This document shows positions 15,388 to 24,929 of a stretch of 64,000 nucleotides of DNA, in pieces. The stretch comes from Streptomyces cupreus. Lineage in GTDB: Bacteria > Actinomycetota > Actinomycetes > Streptomycetales > Streptomycetaceae. The notes below the pieces were generated by a model. The model saw nothing but the letters and a program-made list of their open reading frames with translations. It searched no databases and had not been told where the DNA came from. Position 1 is the first letter of the stretch. Every line of letters starts with the position of its first letter. Location: positions 35,781 through 99,780 of the forward strand of contig NZ_JACMSF010000033.1 in the NCBI RefSeq assembly GCF_014257025.1. Direction: 5' to 3'. The position numbers and the translations under genes were made by a program.

Positions 15388-16986
15388 TCACTCGCCCGGC
15401 CGTACGAAGATCGTCCGTCCGCCCACCACCGTCCGCAGACAGACGGGCAGGTCACGGCCCGGGGTGAGGTCGGGCAGGCCAGGGGTGCCGGAGCGGGGGT
15501 CGGTCGACCAGCGGGCGACCCGGTCGTCCGGGGCCTGGACCACCAGTTCGTCGGTGCGCCACACGGCGTAGTCGGCGGGCGCGCCGGGGACCAGGATGCC
15601 CGCGTCGTCCCGTCCGATCGCGCGCCAGCCGCCCCGTGTGTGCGCCGTGAACGCGGCCCGCACGGAGACCCGGTGCTCGGGCGTCCGGTGAAAGGCGGCG
15701 GCGCGGACGGTGCCCCAGGGATCCAGGGGTGTGACCGGGCTGTCCGAGCCGAAGGCGAGCGGGACACCGGCCCGCAGCAGGGCCGCGAAGGGGTTCAGCG
15801 TGCGGGCCCGCTCGGCGCCCAGGCGAGCGGTGTACATGCCGTCCTCGCCGCCCCACAGCGCGTCGAAGGCGGGCTGGACCGAGGCGGTCAGGCCGAACTC
15901 GGCGAAGGCGGCGATCGTCTCGGGTGTCAGCATCTCGGCGTGCTCGACCCGGTGCCGGGCGGCGCGGACGCGGGCGAGGCCGACCTTCTCCGCGGCGGCG
16001 CGCACGCCCTCGACGACGGCCCTCACGGCGGCGTCGCCGATCGCGTGGAAGCCTGCCTGGAGGCCCGCCTCGGTGCAGGCGGCGACATGGGCGGCGACGG
16101 CTACGGCGTCGAGGTAGGCGAGGCCGGTGTGCTCGGCGTCGGCGTACGGCTGGTGCAGACAGGCGGTGTGCGAGCCGAGGGCGCCGTCGACGAAGAGGTC
16201 GCCCGCGGCGCCGGCCGCGCCGAGCTCCCGTGCCCTGTCCACGTCCTGCTCCGCCCAGTAGCCGACGACCCGCGGTCCGGCCTCCTCGGCGGCGAGCCGG
16301 AGCAGGCCGGTGAAGTCGTCCTCGGAGGAGATCTCCGGGCCCCCGCACTCGTGGAGGGTGCCGATGCCGAGAGCGGCGGCGTGGGCAAGGGCCGCGCGCT
16401 GGGCCTCGACGCGCTGAGCGGGCGTCACCGCGCCGAGAGCTGCGGCGCGTACGGCGTGGTGGGCGTCGGCGGTGAGCGGGCCGTCGACCCGGCCCAGGGA
16501 CGCCAGGTCGAGCAGGGCCGTCGTCACGACCGCCGAGTGGACGTCGATACGGGAGAGATAGAGGGGCCGCCCGCCGGTGGCCGCGTCGAGCTCGGCCCGC
16601 GTCGGAGGACGGCCGCCGGGCCAGCGGGCGGAGTCCCAGCCGTGGCCCAGGAGGACGCGGTCGTTCGGGCGGGCGGCGGCGAAGTCCCGTACGAGATCGA
16701 GGGCCGCCTCCAGGGAGGGGGCGGCGGACAGGTCGAGGCCGGTCAGGGCGAGGCCCGTCGCGGTGGTGTGCACATGGGCGTCGGTGAACGCCGGGGTGAC
16801 GAGCGCGCCGTCCAGGTCCACGACCTCGTCCACACCGTCCGCGAAGGCGTCCGCGGCACCTTCCGAACCGACCCAGGCGACCTGCCCGCGCTCGACGACC
16901 ATCGCGGTGGCGAACGGGTCGGCGGGACTGTGGACCTCCCCGCGGCGAAGCAGAACGGTCTGGGACTCGGCGGTGCGCTCACTCAT
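15388..16986 (-). CDS. Amidohydrolase family protein (YtcJ/NfdA-like)
   Basis: This 532-residue metal-dependent hydrolase has the N-terminal metal motif FTDAHVH, later HAIGDAAVRAVVEG and HRVEHAEML histidines, and FGSDSPVTPLDPWGTV near the C-terminus, which together define the YtcJ-type amidohydrolases (relatives act on N-substituted formamides and similar amides). Length and motifs are complete. No signal sequence is seen, so it is cytoplasmic. The substrate is unknown. It lies 48 bp downstream of an Lrp-family regulator on the same strand, which may control it. Confidence 0.9.
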   Translation of the reverse strand: MSERTAESQTVLLRRGEVHSPADPFATAMVVERGQVAWVGSEGAADAFADGVDEVVDLDGALVTPAFTDAHVHTTATGLALTGLDLSAAPSLEAALDLVRDFAAARPNDRVLLGHGWDSARWPGGRPPTRAELDAATGGRPLYLSRIDVHSAVVTTALLDLASLGRVDGPLTADAHHAVRAAALGAVTPAQRVEAQRAALAHAAALGIGTLHECGGPEISSEDDFTGLLRLAAEEAGPRVVGYWAEQDVDRARELGAAGAAGDLFVDGALGSHTACLHQPYADAEHTGLAYLDAVAVAAHVAACTEAGLQAGFHAIGDAAVRAVVEGVRAAAEKVGLARVRAARHRVEHAEMLTPETIAAFAEFGLTASVQPAFDALWGGEDGMYTARLGAERARTLNPFAALLRAGVPLAFGSDSPVTPLDPWGTVRAAAFHRTPEHRVSVRAAFTAHTRGGWRAIGRDDAGILVPGAPADYAVWRTDELVVQAPDDRVARWSTDPRSGTPGLPDLTPGRDLPVCLRTVVGGRTIFVRPGE

Positions 16987-17034
16987 GGGGAACAGTCTCC
17001 CGCCTCCCCGCGGCCGCCCGGCACGCAGGCCGGC

Positions 17035-17475
17035 TCAGATACGCGGCGGGCGTGCCTCGTACGGCGTGGAGAGCACCACCGTCGTCCGGGTGGAGACGCC
17101 CGCCAGCGAGCGCAGACGGGCCAGCAGTTCCTCCAGTTCGTGCGGGGTGGCCACGCGCACCTTGAGGATGTAGTTCTCGTCGCCCGCGACGCTGTGGCAC
17201 GCCTCGATCTCGGGGACCCCGGCCAGGCGGTCCGCGATGTCGTCGGGCGCGCTGGGGTCGAACGGTTTCACCGAGATGAACGCGGTCATGGGCAGCCCGA
17301 CGGCCTCGGGGTCCACGACCGCGGCGTAGCCACGGATGACGCCACGCTGTTCGAGCCGTCGCACCCGCTGGTGCACGGCCGACGTGGACAGGCCCGTGGC
17401 CTTGCCCAGGTCTGTGTAGCTCATCCGCCCGTCCTTGACGAGCAGCTGCACGATCTGTCGGTCCAGCTCCTCCAT
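17035..17475 (-). CDS. Lrp/AsnC-family transcriptional regulator
   Basis: This 146-residue protein has an N-terminal HTH (LDRQIVQLLVKDGRMSYTDLG followed by GLSTSAVHQRVRRLEQRGVI) and a C-terminal RAM ligand-binding domain (TAFISVKPFDPSA, VAGDENYILKVRVATPHELE). Proteins of this size form octameric regulators that respond to amino acids. I choose the ATG at 17473-17475; the open frame extends to 17628 but the extension has no HTH similarity and lies in the intergenic region. It is upstream of the amidohydrolase and divergent from a small conserved protein. Confidence 0.9.
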   Translation of the reverse strand: MEELDRQIVQLLVKDGRMSYTDLGKATGLSTSAVHQRVRRLEQRGVIRGYAAVVDPEAVGLPMTAFISVKPFDPSAPDDIADRLAGVPEIEACHSVAGDENYILKVRVATPHELEELLARLRSLAGVSTRTTVVLSTPYEARPPRI

Positions 17476-17743
17476 GGCGCAAGAACCTACAGTGCCCCTG
17501 ACCTCCTGGGATACCTGAGCGGCCCAGGTCATGCCCGGTTCGTGATGTGACGGGGATGAGTCTGTGAGCCTCCTGGGGGACAAACCGGCCGCCCCGGGCA
17601 CCTGCGGACGGCATGTGACGAACACCACAGCCGCCGGACCGGCTCCGTGATGTCCTCGTGATTACCGCCGAGACGGGGCGGGAAGTGCTTGCTGTGGTCG
17701 AGGCCGCAGTGCCTGAACGGCCCAGCCCGAGGGGGAGAATCCC

Positions 17744-18184
17744 ATGCAGAGTCTTAAGCGCCCTGGTCGTACCGCACCCAAGCGCCCGCAGCTTGTCGTC
17801 GAGCCCGAGCCGGAGGGCGTCGAACCCGACGGCGACTTCGCCGACGAGGAGTTCGACGCGTACGACACCTTCGAGATGTACCGGGTGATCTGCCCGGACT
17901 GCGCCCAGCCCATCGCGCTGCTGGCGGACGAGGAGGTTCTGCCCGAGCACGCGCTGTGCGCCTCGCCGTGGAACCCGTTCGGCCTGACGGTGTGCGCCGG
18001 CACCGGCCGCAGCGCCTCCGACGCCCGCGCCGCGGACGAGTCGGCCGAACCCCAGGAGCAGGACACCGCCCTGTTGTTGACGCTCCCTCAGGGACTCGAC
18101 TGGCGGACGCAGCCGTTCTCGCACGTCGGCGGCCCAGGCTCGCGCCCGATGCGCGTGCCGGCGATGCGGCGCCACGCCGCCTGA
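17744..18184 (+). CDS. Conserved hypothetical protein (146 aa)
   Basis: I do not recognise a function. The protein is soluble, with a basic N-terminus, an acidic stretch (VEPEPEGVEPDGDFADEEFDAYD in part) and a single CPDC motif that might form half of a metal site with later cysteines in ALCAS and TVCAG. A good GGGGGAG lies 6 nt before the ATG and codon use is fully Streptomyces-like, so it is a real gene. It is divergent from the Lrp regulator and followed by a possible hairpin terminator at 18222-18256. Confidence 0.75.
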   Translation: MQSLKRPGRTAPKRPQLVVEPEPEGVEPDGDFADEEFDAYDTFEMYRVICPDCAQPIALLADEEVLPEHALCASPWNPFGLTVCAGTGRSASDARAADESAEPQEQDTALLLTLPQGLDWRTQPFSHVGGPGSRPMRVPAMRRHAA

Positions 18185-18221
18185 GTGATCCCGCTCGATC
18201 TCTTGGCCCAGTAGCCGAAAT

Positions 18222-18256
18222 CCCGCACCCCGGCTCGCAGGTTGCCGTGGTGCGGG
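18222..18256 (+). terminator. Possible terminator hairpin
   Basis: CCCGCACC and GGTGCGGG form an 8-bp stem with a 19-nt loop, 37 bp downstream of the preceding gene and followed by TT. Confidence 0.4.
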
Positions 18257-18352
18257 TTCAGTGTGCCCACAGGGCTCCGTGGGGGCATCCGCGAACTCAC
18301 GCCCGATTCCGTGGATCGGTGACCTGCCCGGTCGCCGCCGCGTTGCCCTGGT

Positions 18353-18601
18353 ATGGCCCCCACATATTCGACGACCGGGCGTCAACGACGCGTCTTCGTG
18401 CCGCGACCCGCAGAATCGGTTCCGCTGGCCACGCCCCAGTTCCAGGACCCGCCCATCTACCGGGATCTGATGCGCACTTGGGCCGATCGGGGCCGTACCC
18501 TGCCGGGCCGCCACGACCCGGAGTGGGTCCGGCTGGCGGCGCCGACGGTACGGGCGGGTGAGTTCAGCGCCCCTCGGGACCCGCGAGGTGACGGGCGATG
18601 A
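18353..18601 (+). CDS. Small hypothetical protein (82 aa)
   Basis: This 82-codon frame has good GC3 in its second half and a protein-like sequence (QFQDPPIYRDLMRTWADRGRTLPGRHDPEWVRLA in parts). It has no clear ribosome binding site before the ATG, so it may be leaderless or the start may be misplaced. Its 3' end overlaps the convergent acyl-CoA dehydrogenase by 38 bp. No domain is recognised. Confidence 0.5.
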   Translation: MAPTYSTTGRQRRVFVPRPAESVPLATPQFQDPPIYRDLMRTWADRGRTLPGRHDPEWVRLAAPTVRAGEFSAPRDPRGDGR

Positions 18602-19736
18602 CCATGCGCTGGATCTGGTTGGTGCCCTCGACGATCTGGAGCACCTTGGCCTCGCGCATGTAGCGCTCGGTGGGGAAGTCGGCGGTGTAGCCGTACCCGC
18701 CGAGGATCTGCACGGCGTCGGTGGTCACCCTCATCGCCGTGTCGGTGCAGTGGAGTTTGGCCATGGCCGCCTGCTTGGCGAACGGCCGGCCCGCGTCCCT
18801 GAGGCGCGCCGCCGCGAGGTACAGCGCACGGCCCGCCTCGATCTGGGTCGCCATGTCGGCGAGCATGAAGCGCAGGCCCTGGAAGTCGGCGATCGGCCGC
18901 CCGAACTGCCTGCGCCCGGCGGCGTACGCCACGGCCTCGTCCAGCGCCGCCTGGGCCACGCCGATCGCGCAGGCCGCGATACCGAGCCGCCCGGAGTCCA
19001 GCGCGGACAGGGCGATGGCGAAGCCCTGCCCCTCCTCGCCGAGCCGCCGCTCGTCCGGGACCCGCACGCCGTCGAAGTGGACCTGCGCCGTCGGCGAGCC
19101 CTTCATGCCCATCTTCTTCTCGGGCGCGGCCCCGCTCAGCCCCTCGGCGTCCCCGGGCACCAGGAAGGCGGTGATCCCGCGCGGGCCCTCCTCGCCGGTG
19201 CGGGCCATGACCGTGTAGAAGTCGGCGATGCCGCCGTGCGTGATCCAGGCCTTGGTCCCGGTGATCACCCAGTCGTCCCCATCCCGCACGGCCTTGGTGC
19301 GCAGGGAGGCGGCATCGGATCCGGACGACGGCTCGGACAGGCAGTAGGCGCCCAGCAGTCCTCCGCCGAGCATCGCGGGCAGATGCTCGACCTGCTGCTC
19401 CTTGGTTCCGTAGGCGGCGAGGGCGTAGGAGGCCAGGGTGTGCACGCTGACGCCGAGGCCGACGGTGAGCCGGGCCATGGCGAGCTCTTCGAGGACCTGG
19501 AGGTAGACCTCGTACGGCTGGTCGCCGCCGCCGTACTCGGAGTCGTAGGGCAGTCCGAGGAGGCCCGATTCCGACAGCAGGGCGAAGACCTCGCGCGGGA
19601 AGCGTCCGGCGTCCTCCTCCTCGGCCGCCTTCGGGGCGATCTCGCGCTGGGCGATGTCGCGGACGAGCGAGATCAGATCCCGGGCCTCGTCCGTGGGCAG
19701 GTGCCGGTCCACCGGTTGCGGGGCGCGGTCGGGCAT
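18564..19736 (-). CDS. Acyl-CoA dehydrogenase
   Basis: This 390-residue FAD enzyme oxidises acyl-CoA thioesters at the alpha-beta bond. The family motifs AYCLSEPSSGSDAASLRTKA, the FGRPIADFQGLRFMLADM helix and the C-terminal ILGGYGYTADFPTERYMREAK with VEGTNQIQRMVIARHL are all present; the glutamate in VEGTNQ is the usual catalytic base of short/medium-chain enzymes. I start at the ATG at 19734-19736 because GGGAGGAG precedes it; an upstream in-frame start 10 codons earlier overlaps that site. The chain-length preference is unknown. It is divergent from the chitinase gene. Confidence 0.93.
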   Translation of the reverse strand: MPDRAPQPVDRHLPTDEARDLISLVRDIAQREIAPKAAEEEDAGRFPREVFALLSESGLLGLPYDSEYGGGDQPYEVYLQVLEELAMARLTVGLGVSVHTLASYALAAYGTKEQQVEHLPAMLGGGLLGAYCLSEPSSGSDAASLRTKAVRDGDDWVITGTKAWITHGGIADFYTVMARTGEEGPRGITAFLVPGDAEGLSGAAPEKKMGMKGSPTAQVHFDGVRVPDERRLGEEGQGFAIALSALDSGRLGIAACAIGVAQAALDEAVAYAAGRRQFGRPIADFQGLRFMLADMATQIEAGRALYLAAARLRDAGRPFAKQAAMAKLHCTDTAMRVTTDAVQILGGYGYTADFPTERYMREAKVLQIVEGTNQIQRMVIARHLAGPEGR

Positions 19737-19947
19737 GGCGACGCTCTCCTCCCTTATCGGGCGCATCGGCGGACGTGCGCCTTGGGTGGGGCGGCTCCGC
19801 CGGGTCTCACTGGGTGCGGGCCGATGGCCCGCACTCCCGGGTCACGGAAGCTGCTGACCAGCGGCTCTGCGCTGTGAGTATGCCCGATCGGAGGCACCGA
19901 GTCACCAGTTAACGACCGCTCACTCCAAGAAAACTCAAGCCGCACGA

Positions 19948-19992
19948 AATTGGTCCGAACCATTGACCCGACTGGTCTAGTCCTCCTAATGT
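19948..19992 (+). promoter_or_regulatory. Chitinase promoter with two DasR-type (dre) elements
   Basis: The module consists of a dre-like half-symmetric site (TTGGTCCGAACCATT, about 19949-19963), a -35 TTGACC at 19963-19968, a second dre-like site ACTGGTCTAGTCC at 19971-19983 in the 18-bp spacer, and a -10 TAATGT at 19987-19992. Direct TGGTC repeats overlapping the -35 are the established signature of Streptomyces chitinase promoters, and dre boxes (consensus around ACTGGTCTAGACCACT) bind DasR, the N-acetylglucosamine regulator. Confidence 0.85.
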
Positions 19993-20062
19993 GCGGGCAA
20001 CGCTTTACCGCGTTCATGCCAATCGGCGCGCGTTCCCCTCTCCCCCCAGGAGGAGACACCCG

Positions 20063-21290
<1,228 letters not shown>

Positions 21291-21298
<8 letters not shown>

Positions 21299-22010
21299 CC
21301 CCTGACACGGGGGACCTGGGGGCGGAGACCACGAGACTCCGCCCCTTCGTCATGTGCCGCGGCGGGCGGGCCCCGGGGCCGGGTAAGGCGGGGTCCAGCT
21401 CCTCGATGGCGCGCAGGGCGCCGCCCAGGGTCTTCACCAGCAGTTCGCGCATGGTGTCGCGGGAGAGTTCGGGGTGGTCCATCCAGTCCAGGGCCGCGCC
21501 CTCGACACTGCACACCCAGGCCAGCAGGGCCATGCGGGCCAGCGGGGCGATGTCGGTACGGCCGTAGGCGCCCTCGGCGATGGTCGCGACGATCGCCTCG
21601 CGCACCCCGTCCCGGATGGCGTGCACCTCGGTGTCGAAGCCGACGCCGCCGCTGACGATCGTGCGGTAGGCGGCCTGGTTGTGCTCGGCGTAGCGCAGAT
21701 AGCTGTCGATCGTGCGGTGGACCCGCTCCGCCGAGGGCAGTTCGACGCCGCCCGCCGCGTAGGTGACCAGGTCGGCGACGGAGTCCTCGATGATCGCCAG
21801 GTAGTAGCCGCGCTTGGACTGGAAGTAGTAGTAGATCAGTCCCTTGGCCACATGCGCCTGCCGCGCGATGTCGTCCATCGACAGGGCGTCATAGGAGGTG
21901 TCGGCGAACAACCTCCGCCCGATGGCGATGAGTTCGGCGCGGCGGGCCGCCGACCGCTCGGTGCCGCGCGCCCGGGGACGGACGACGGCAACGTGCTGCT
22001 GACTCTTCAA
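21291..22010 (-). CDS. TetR-family transcriptional regulator
   Basis: This protein of about 239 residues has an N-terminal TetR HTH (IGRRLFADTSYDALSMDDIARQAHVAKGLIYYYFQSKRGYYLA) quoted here by its landmarks SMDDIARQAHVAKG and YYYFQSKRGYY, and a helical effector domain. The start is unusual: I prefer TTG at 22008-22010, preceded by AGGG; another TTG six codons upstream lacks a ribosome binding site. The 3' end overlaps the convergent chitinase by 8 bp. It lies 66 bp downstream of a 46-residue membrane peptide gene on the same strand. Its ligand is unknown. Confidence 0.85.
21319..21345 (+). terminator. Terminator hairpin after the chitinase, inside the tetR 3' end
   Basis: GGGGCGGAG and CTCCGCCCC form a 9-bp stem 21 bp past the chitinase stop, followed by TT. 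The same bases encode the C-terminus of the convergent tetR gene. Confidence 0.5.
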
Positions 22011-22076
22011 TTTCGACCCTGGTCTCAAGCGGGCGGCGGGACATCCGCAGTATGGCAGGTTCGAATATGTGTCAGG

Positions 22077-22217
22077 TCACAGCAGACCGAGCTGGGTCAC
22101 GAGCATCGCGACGACCACGACGAGGACCCATCCCATGACGTGTTCGAAGACCTTCGGACCGTCTTCCTCGGGGCCGCCGGTGCGGGCACGGGCGACGGCG
22201 GCTGCATTCGTACTCAT
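22077..22217 (-). CDS. SCO1431-family small membrane protein
   Basis: This 46-residue peptide has a hydrophilic N-terminus (STNAAAVARARTGGPEEDG), an amphipathic KVFEHVMGW and a C-terminal membrane helix (VLVVVVAMLVTQLGLL). It is too short for most gene finders but has AAGGTGG correctly spaced before its ATG and matches the named SCO1431 family of Streptomyces. It carries a double glycine at residues 14-15. It sits between a C39-type peptidase gene (95 bp upstream) and a tetR gene (66 bp downstream), all leftward. The function is unknown. Confidence 0.82.
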   Translation of the reverse strand: MSTNAAAVARARTGGPEEDGPKVFEHVMGWVLVVVVAMLVTQLGLL

Positions 22218-22312
22218 CCGTCCACCTTGCCACTGAACAGGGCTTTTGCCGGCAGAGACCTTGGTCACAGCGGACGGCCCCCGACAGCCGTCGGAGGCCG
22301 TCCCACGGCGTC

Positions 22313-23680
22313 TCAGCGCACGCCCACCGCCGCGAGCGCCGCGAGCTGGCGCATCGACGGACGCGCCGGGAAGTACAGGTAGCAGACGCCTCCGGTGCCC
22401 GAGACCACCTTGCCGCTGGCGTTGTACCGCTTGGTCCGCAGCCAGATGTTCTCGAACTCCCTCCTGAGGTACACCCGCCGTACCGCGGCGTTGTTCGGCG
22501 AGTTCGGGTCGTTGGCGATCACATCGCCCTCGGCGGTGAAGCCGATCACGGTCATCAGATGGCCGGAGGTGCCGTAGCCCGCCCCCGTCAGCTCCTCCTT
22601 CAGGAAGGACTGGGACGTTATGGCCGGGATGCCGGCCGCGATCAGCGTCTCCAGGTCGGTCAGCGAACCGAGCCGGGTGACGACGCCCTGGAGGTCCTTG
22701 AAGGTGGCCGCGTAGGCAGCGTTGAAGGGCCAGTTGCCGCAGCCCGCGTACTGGTAGTCGTACGTGAAGCGGGCCGCGTGGCACACCTGTGGGTCGGCGA
22801 AGCTCGGGTCGACCCAGGCGAGCTGCTCCTCGGTGAGCCTGCCGCCCCAGTACTCGATGATCATCTGCGAGGAGGTGGGGCTGCACCAGGCCTCACCGCC
22901 GTTGTCGTACTCGGGGTACTGGCCGATGTGGATCTCCTGCGAGTAGCGCGGTACGGCCAGCTCCTGGGCGAGACCGGGCGTGGACGCCGGGACGGTGAAA
23001 CGGTCCGGGACATCGGAGCCCATGGCGCCGAGCCGCCACACGGTGGGGGTCTTCTTCGTCCCCGGCTTGCGGTAGAGGGTCAGGCGCAGCCGGTACGAGG
23101 TCAGGCGCAGGCCCGTTGCCGGGTCGTCGATCGCGAAGGTGTCGGTCCAGATCGTGGACTTGTCGTCGGTCTGGTCGTCGACGGAGGTCCGCTTGATGTC
23201 CTGGTCGCCGGCGGCCCAGCGGCCCATGACGTACCACGGGCTGTTGGTGCCGTCGGAGTACGTGCCCTTCAGCTCGACCTGGAGCCACGTGCCGACCGGG
23301 GTGTGCGCGTTCCACGAGGCGATGGCCTCGGTCGAGGGCACGGCGAGCCGGTGGACGGGCGAGGTCCAGGTCGCGTACTCCCAGGTGGCGGTGGTGCCGG
23401 TGTGCGGGTCGGTGTAGTCGGCGAGGCCCACGGGGGCGCCGATCGCCACGCCGGGCCGGACGCCCGCGACGGCACGGGTGCCCTTCGCGGTGCCCGAGCG
23501 CCAGTCGGTGTACGTCGTCCAGGCACGGTTGTCGATCTGTCGGGCCGCGGCCTGCTCGGGGTCGGCCGCTTCGGTGGGGGTGGCGGCGGCTGCGGGTAAC
23601 GCGCCGACGCCGCCGGCCACGGCTGCGGCGACCGCGGCGGTCAGAACGGTTCTGCGGGACGGCTGTTCGGATCTGCTCAT
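22313..23680 (-). CDS. Secreted C39-family (papain-like) peptidase
   Basis: This 455-residue protein starts MSRSEQPSRRTVLTAAVAAAV, a likely Tat signal (RRTVLT). A beta-rich region (about 60-230) precedes the C39_2-like cysteine peptidase domain: AWCSPTSSQM gives catalytic Cys266, TSGHLMTVIGF His374, and NDPNSP Asp391. I choose the ATG at 23678-23680, not an in-frame start 20 codons earlier that lacks a Tat motif context. It should act outside the membrane. The family includes bacteriocin-leader processing enzymes, but this subgroup is free-standing and its substrate is unknown. The small GG-containing membrane peptide follows downstream. Confidence 0.85.
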   Translation of the reverse strand: MSRSEQPSRRTVLTAAVAAAVAGGVGALPAAAATPTEAADPEQAAARQIDNRAWTTYTDWRSGTAKGTRAVAGVRPGVAIGAPVGLADYTDPHTGTTATWEYATWTSPVHRLAVPSTEAIASWNAHTPVGTWLQVELKGTYSDGTNSPWYVMGRWAAGDQDIKRTSVDDQTDDKSTIWTDTFAIDDPATGLRLTSYRLRLTLYRKPGTKKTPTVWRLGAMGSDVPDRFTVPASTPGLAQELAVPRYSQEIHIGQYPEYDNGGEAWCSPTSSQMIIEYWGGRLTEEQLAWVDPSFADPQVCHAARFTYDYQYAGCGNWPFNAAYAATFKDLQGVVTRLGSLTDLETLIAAGIPAITSQSFLKEELTGAGYGTSGHLMTVIGFTAEGDVIANDPNSPNNAAVRRVYLRREFENIWLRTKRYNASGKVVSGTGGVCYLYFPARPSMRQLAALAAVGVR

Positions 23681-23847
23681 GGGCGGAAGACCCCCAGGTG
23701 TCCGAGTCGGGGCAGGTCCAGTGCACGGTGTGTGCGCCAACTATGGACGCAGGCGAGGCCTCCTGCCAGCACTTCGGGGCATGCCGCGCCAGGAATATTG
23801 GCCTCGACCACTGGCATCACCCGAGGTGCCACATCACTAGACTTCCG

Positions 23848-24498
23848 GTGCACGCACGACTCACCCCGGGAACCGTCATTCATCAACTCGCTTCGCTCCT
23901 TCGCCGCCTCCCCGCGTCCTGCGGTCCGGTCCGGCTGATCGGGGTCGACGGGCACGCCGGGTCCGGGAAGTCCACGTTCGCCGGGCGGTTGGCGCGAGCG
24001 CTCGGCGGGGCGCCGGTGCTGCGGCTCGACGACATCGCCAGCCATGACGAGCTCTTCGACTGGACCGAGCGGCTGCTGGCGCAGGTGATCGAGCCCCTCT
24101 CCCACGGCGAGACCGCGCACTACTCCCCCTACGACTGGCACGCCCGCCGCTTCCGGGAACCCGTCCCCCTACCGCCCGCCCCGGTGGTCCTCGTCGAGGG
24201 GGTCGGCGCCGGGCGGCGCGCGCTGCGGCCGTATCTCGCCTTCCTGCTCTGGATGGATCTGCCGCGGGCGGAGTCCTGGGCACGCGGCCGGTCACGGGAC
24301 GGGAAGGAACTGCGGGAGTTCTGGGACGGCTGGGTCGAGGCGGAACAGAAGCACTTCTCCGTGGACCCCTCACGGCCGTTCGCCGACGCTTTGGTACGGC
24401 AGTGCGCGAAGGGTTACGAGTTGCGTCCCGGGCCTGCCGGGACCATGGAAACGGATCAGCTCCTCACGCTGAGTGAGGGACTATCTGCAATGTGGTGA
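23848..24498 (+). CDS. Uridine kinase-like P-loop ATPase
   Basis: This protein of 216 residues contains LIGVDGHAGSGKSTFAGRLARAL, a full Walker A with GSGKST, followed by LRLDDIASHDELFDW and YDWHARRF, an arrangement typical of uridine kinase and phosphoribulokinase-like nucleoside kinases. VVLVEGVGAGRRALRPYL resembles their third conserved block. I favour the GTG at 23848; the open frame reaches 23698 but the extension is cysteine/histidine-rich and overlaps the divergent promoter region. No ribosome binding site precedes the GTG, and TAGACT lies 4 nt upstream, so the message may be leaderless. The substrate is not known. Confidence 0.82.
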   Translation: MHARLTPGTVIHQLASLLRRLPASCGPVRLIGVDGHAGSGKSTFAGRLARALGGAPVLRLDDIASHDELFDWTERLLAQVIEPLSHGETAHYSPYDWHARRFREPVPLPPAPVVLVEGVGAGRRALRPYLAFLLWMDLPRAESWARGRSRDGKELREFWDGWVEAEQKHFSVDPSRPFADALVRQCAKGYELRPGPAGTMETDQLLTLSEGLSAMW

Positions 24499-24583
24499 AG
24501 TTGTGAAGATGCGCCTGCGAGAACTTGCCGTAGTGACTTCAACTCGGCTTGACCCAAGGGCCGTACAGGTCTTACGTTCTCAA

Positions 24584-24657
24584 TGTGCGGTCGACGCAGA
24601 TCGCCCGCCAGACGCGAAGCCCCCGGTTGTTCCCCCGTGATCGGGGGCTTCGTTCTG
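24584..24657 (+). ncRNA. Candidate small RNA or attenuated leader
   Basis: A transcript started from the TTGACC-N17-TTACGT promoter would begin near 24584 and meet the hairpin whose perfect 11-bp arms (CGAAGCCCCCG at 24615 and its complement ending at 24652) are followed by TTCTG, giving an RNA of about 74 nt. It could be a free small RNA or the terminated leader of the AAA ATPase gene 270 bp downstream. This is a prediction from sequence alone. Confidence 0.45.
24615..24652 (+). terminator. Strong hairpin terminator
   Basis: Two perfect 11-bp arms with a 16-nt loop are followed by TT; the loop itself contains TCCCCCG. It ends the candidate small RNA or the kinase transcript. Confidence 0.65.
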
Positions 24658-24929
24658 CCCTCACCCGTTTTCCGGCCGCACCGAGCCGCGATTCGCTCAC
24701 CCTCGGTTACCGAAGTCTGCGCCCCCATCTGCTCCCACCTCGCCAAACGGCCGGTGCGGCACCCTGGGGCGGGCCGCACTACCGCAGGTACGATGCCCTC
24801 GGTGCGACCTGGGACTGCTGCTCCGCGCACCGTTGCAACTCCGGTCCGCAGTACGGCGGTTCGACTCCGAAGGCCGACGGGCGACGGACCGGTGGCCAAC
24901 CGACGGGGGCACGGTTTGTGGGGGACGTG

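Larger units (their letters stand above)
24499..24929 (+). other. Leader/intergenic region of the AAA ATPase
   Basis: These 431 bp separate the kinase and AAA genes on the same strand. A promoter-like TTGACC (24549-24554), 17-bp spacer, TTACGT (24572-24577) leads into a strong hairpin at 24615-24652. A second inverted repeat GTGCGGC/GCCGCAC occupies 24754-24779, and TACGAT at 24789-24794 could be a -10 for the ATPase gene. Open frames through the region are basic and proline-rich and look non-coding. Confidence 0.5.

Noticed and set aside
24549..24929. N-terminal extension of the AAA ATPase
   Set aside because: It would read through the hairpin and promoter-like region, is basic and low in coding character, and the ATG at 24930 has a good ribosome binding site.
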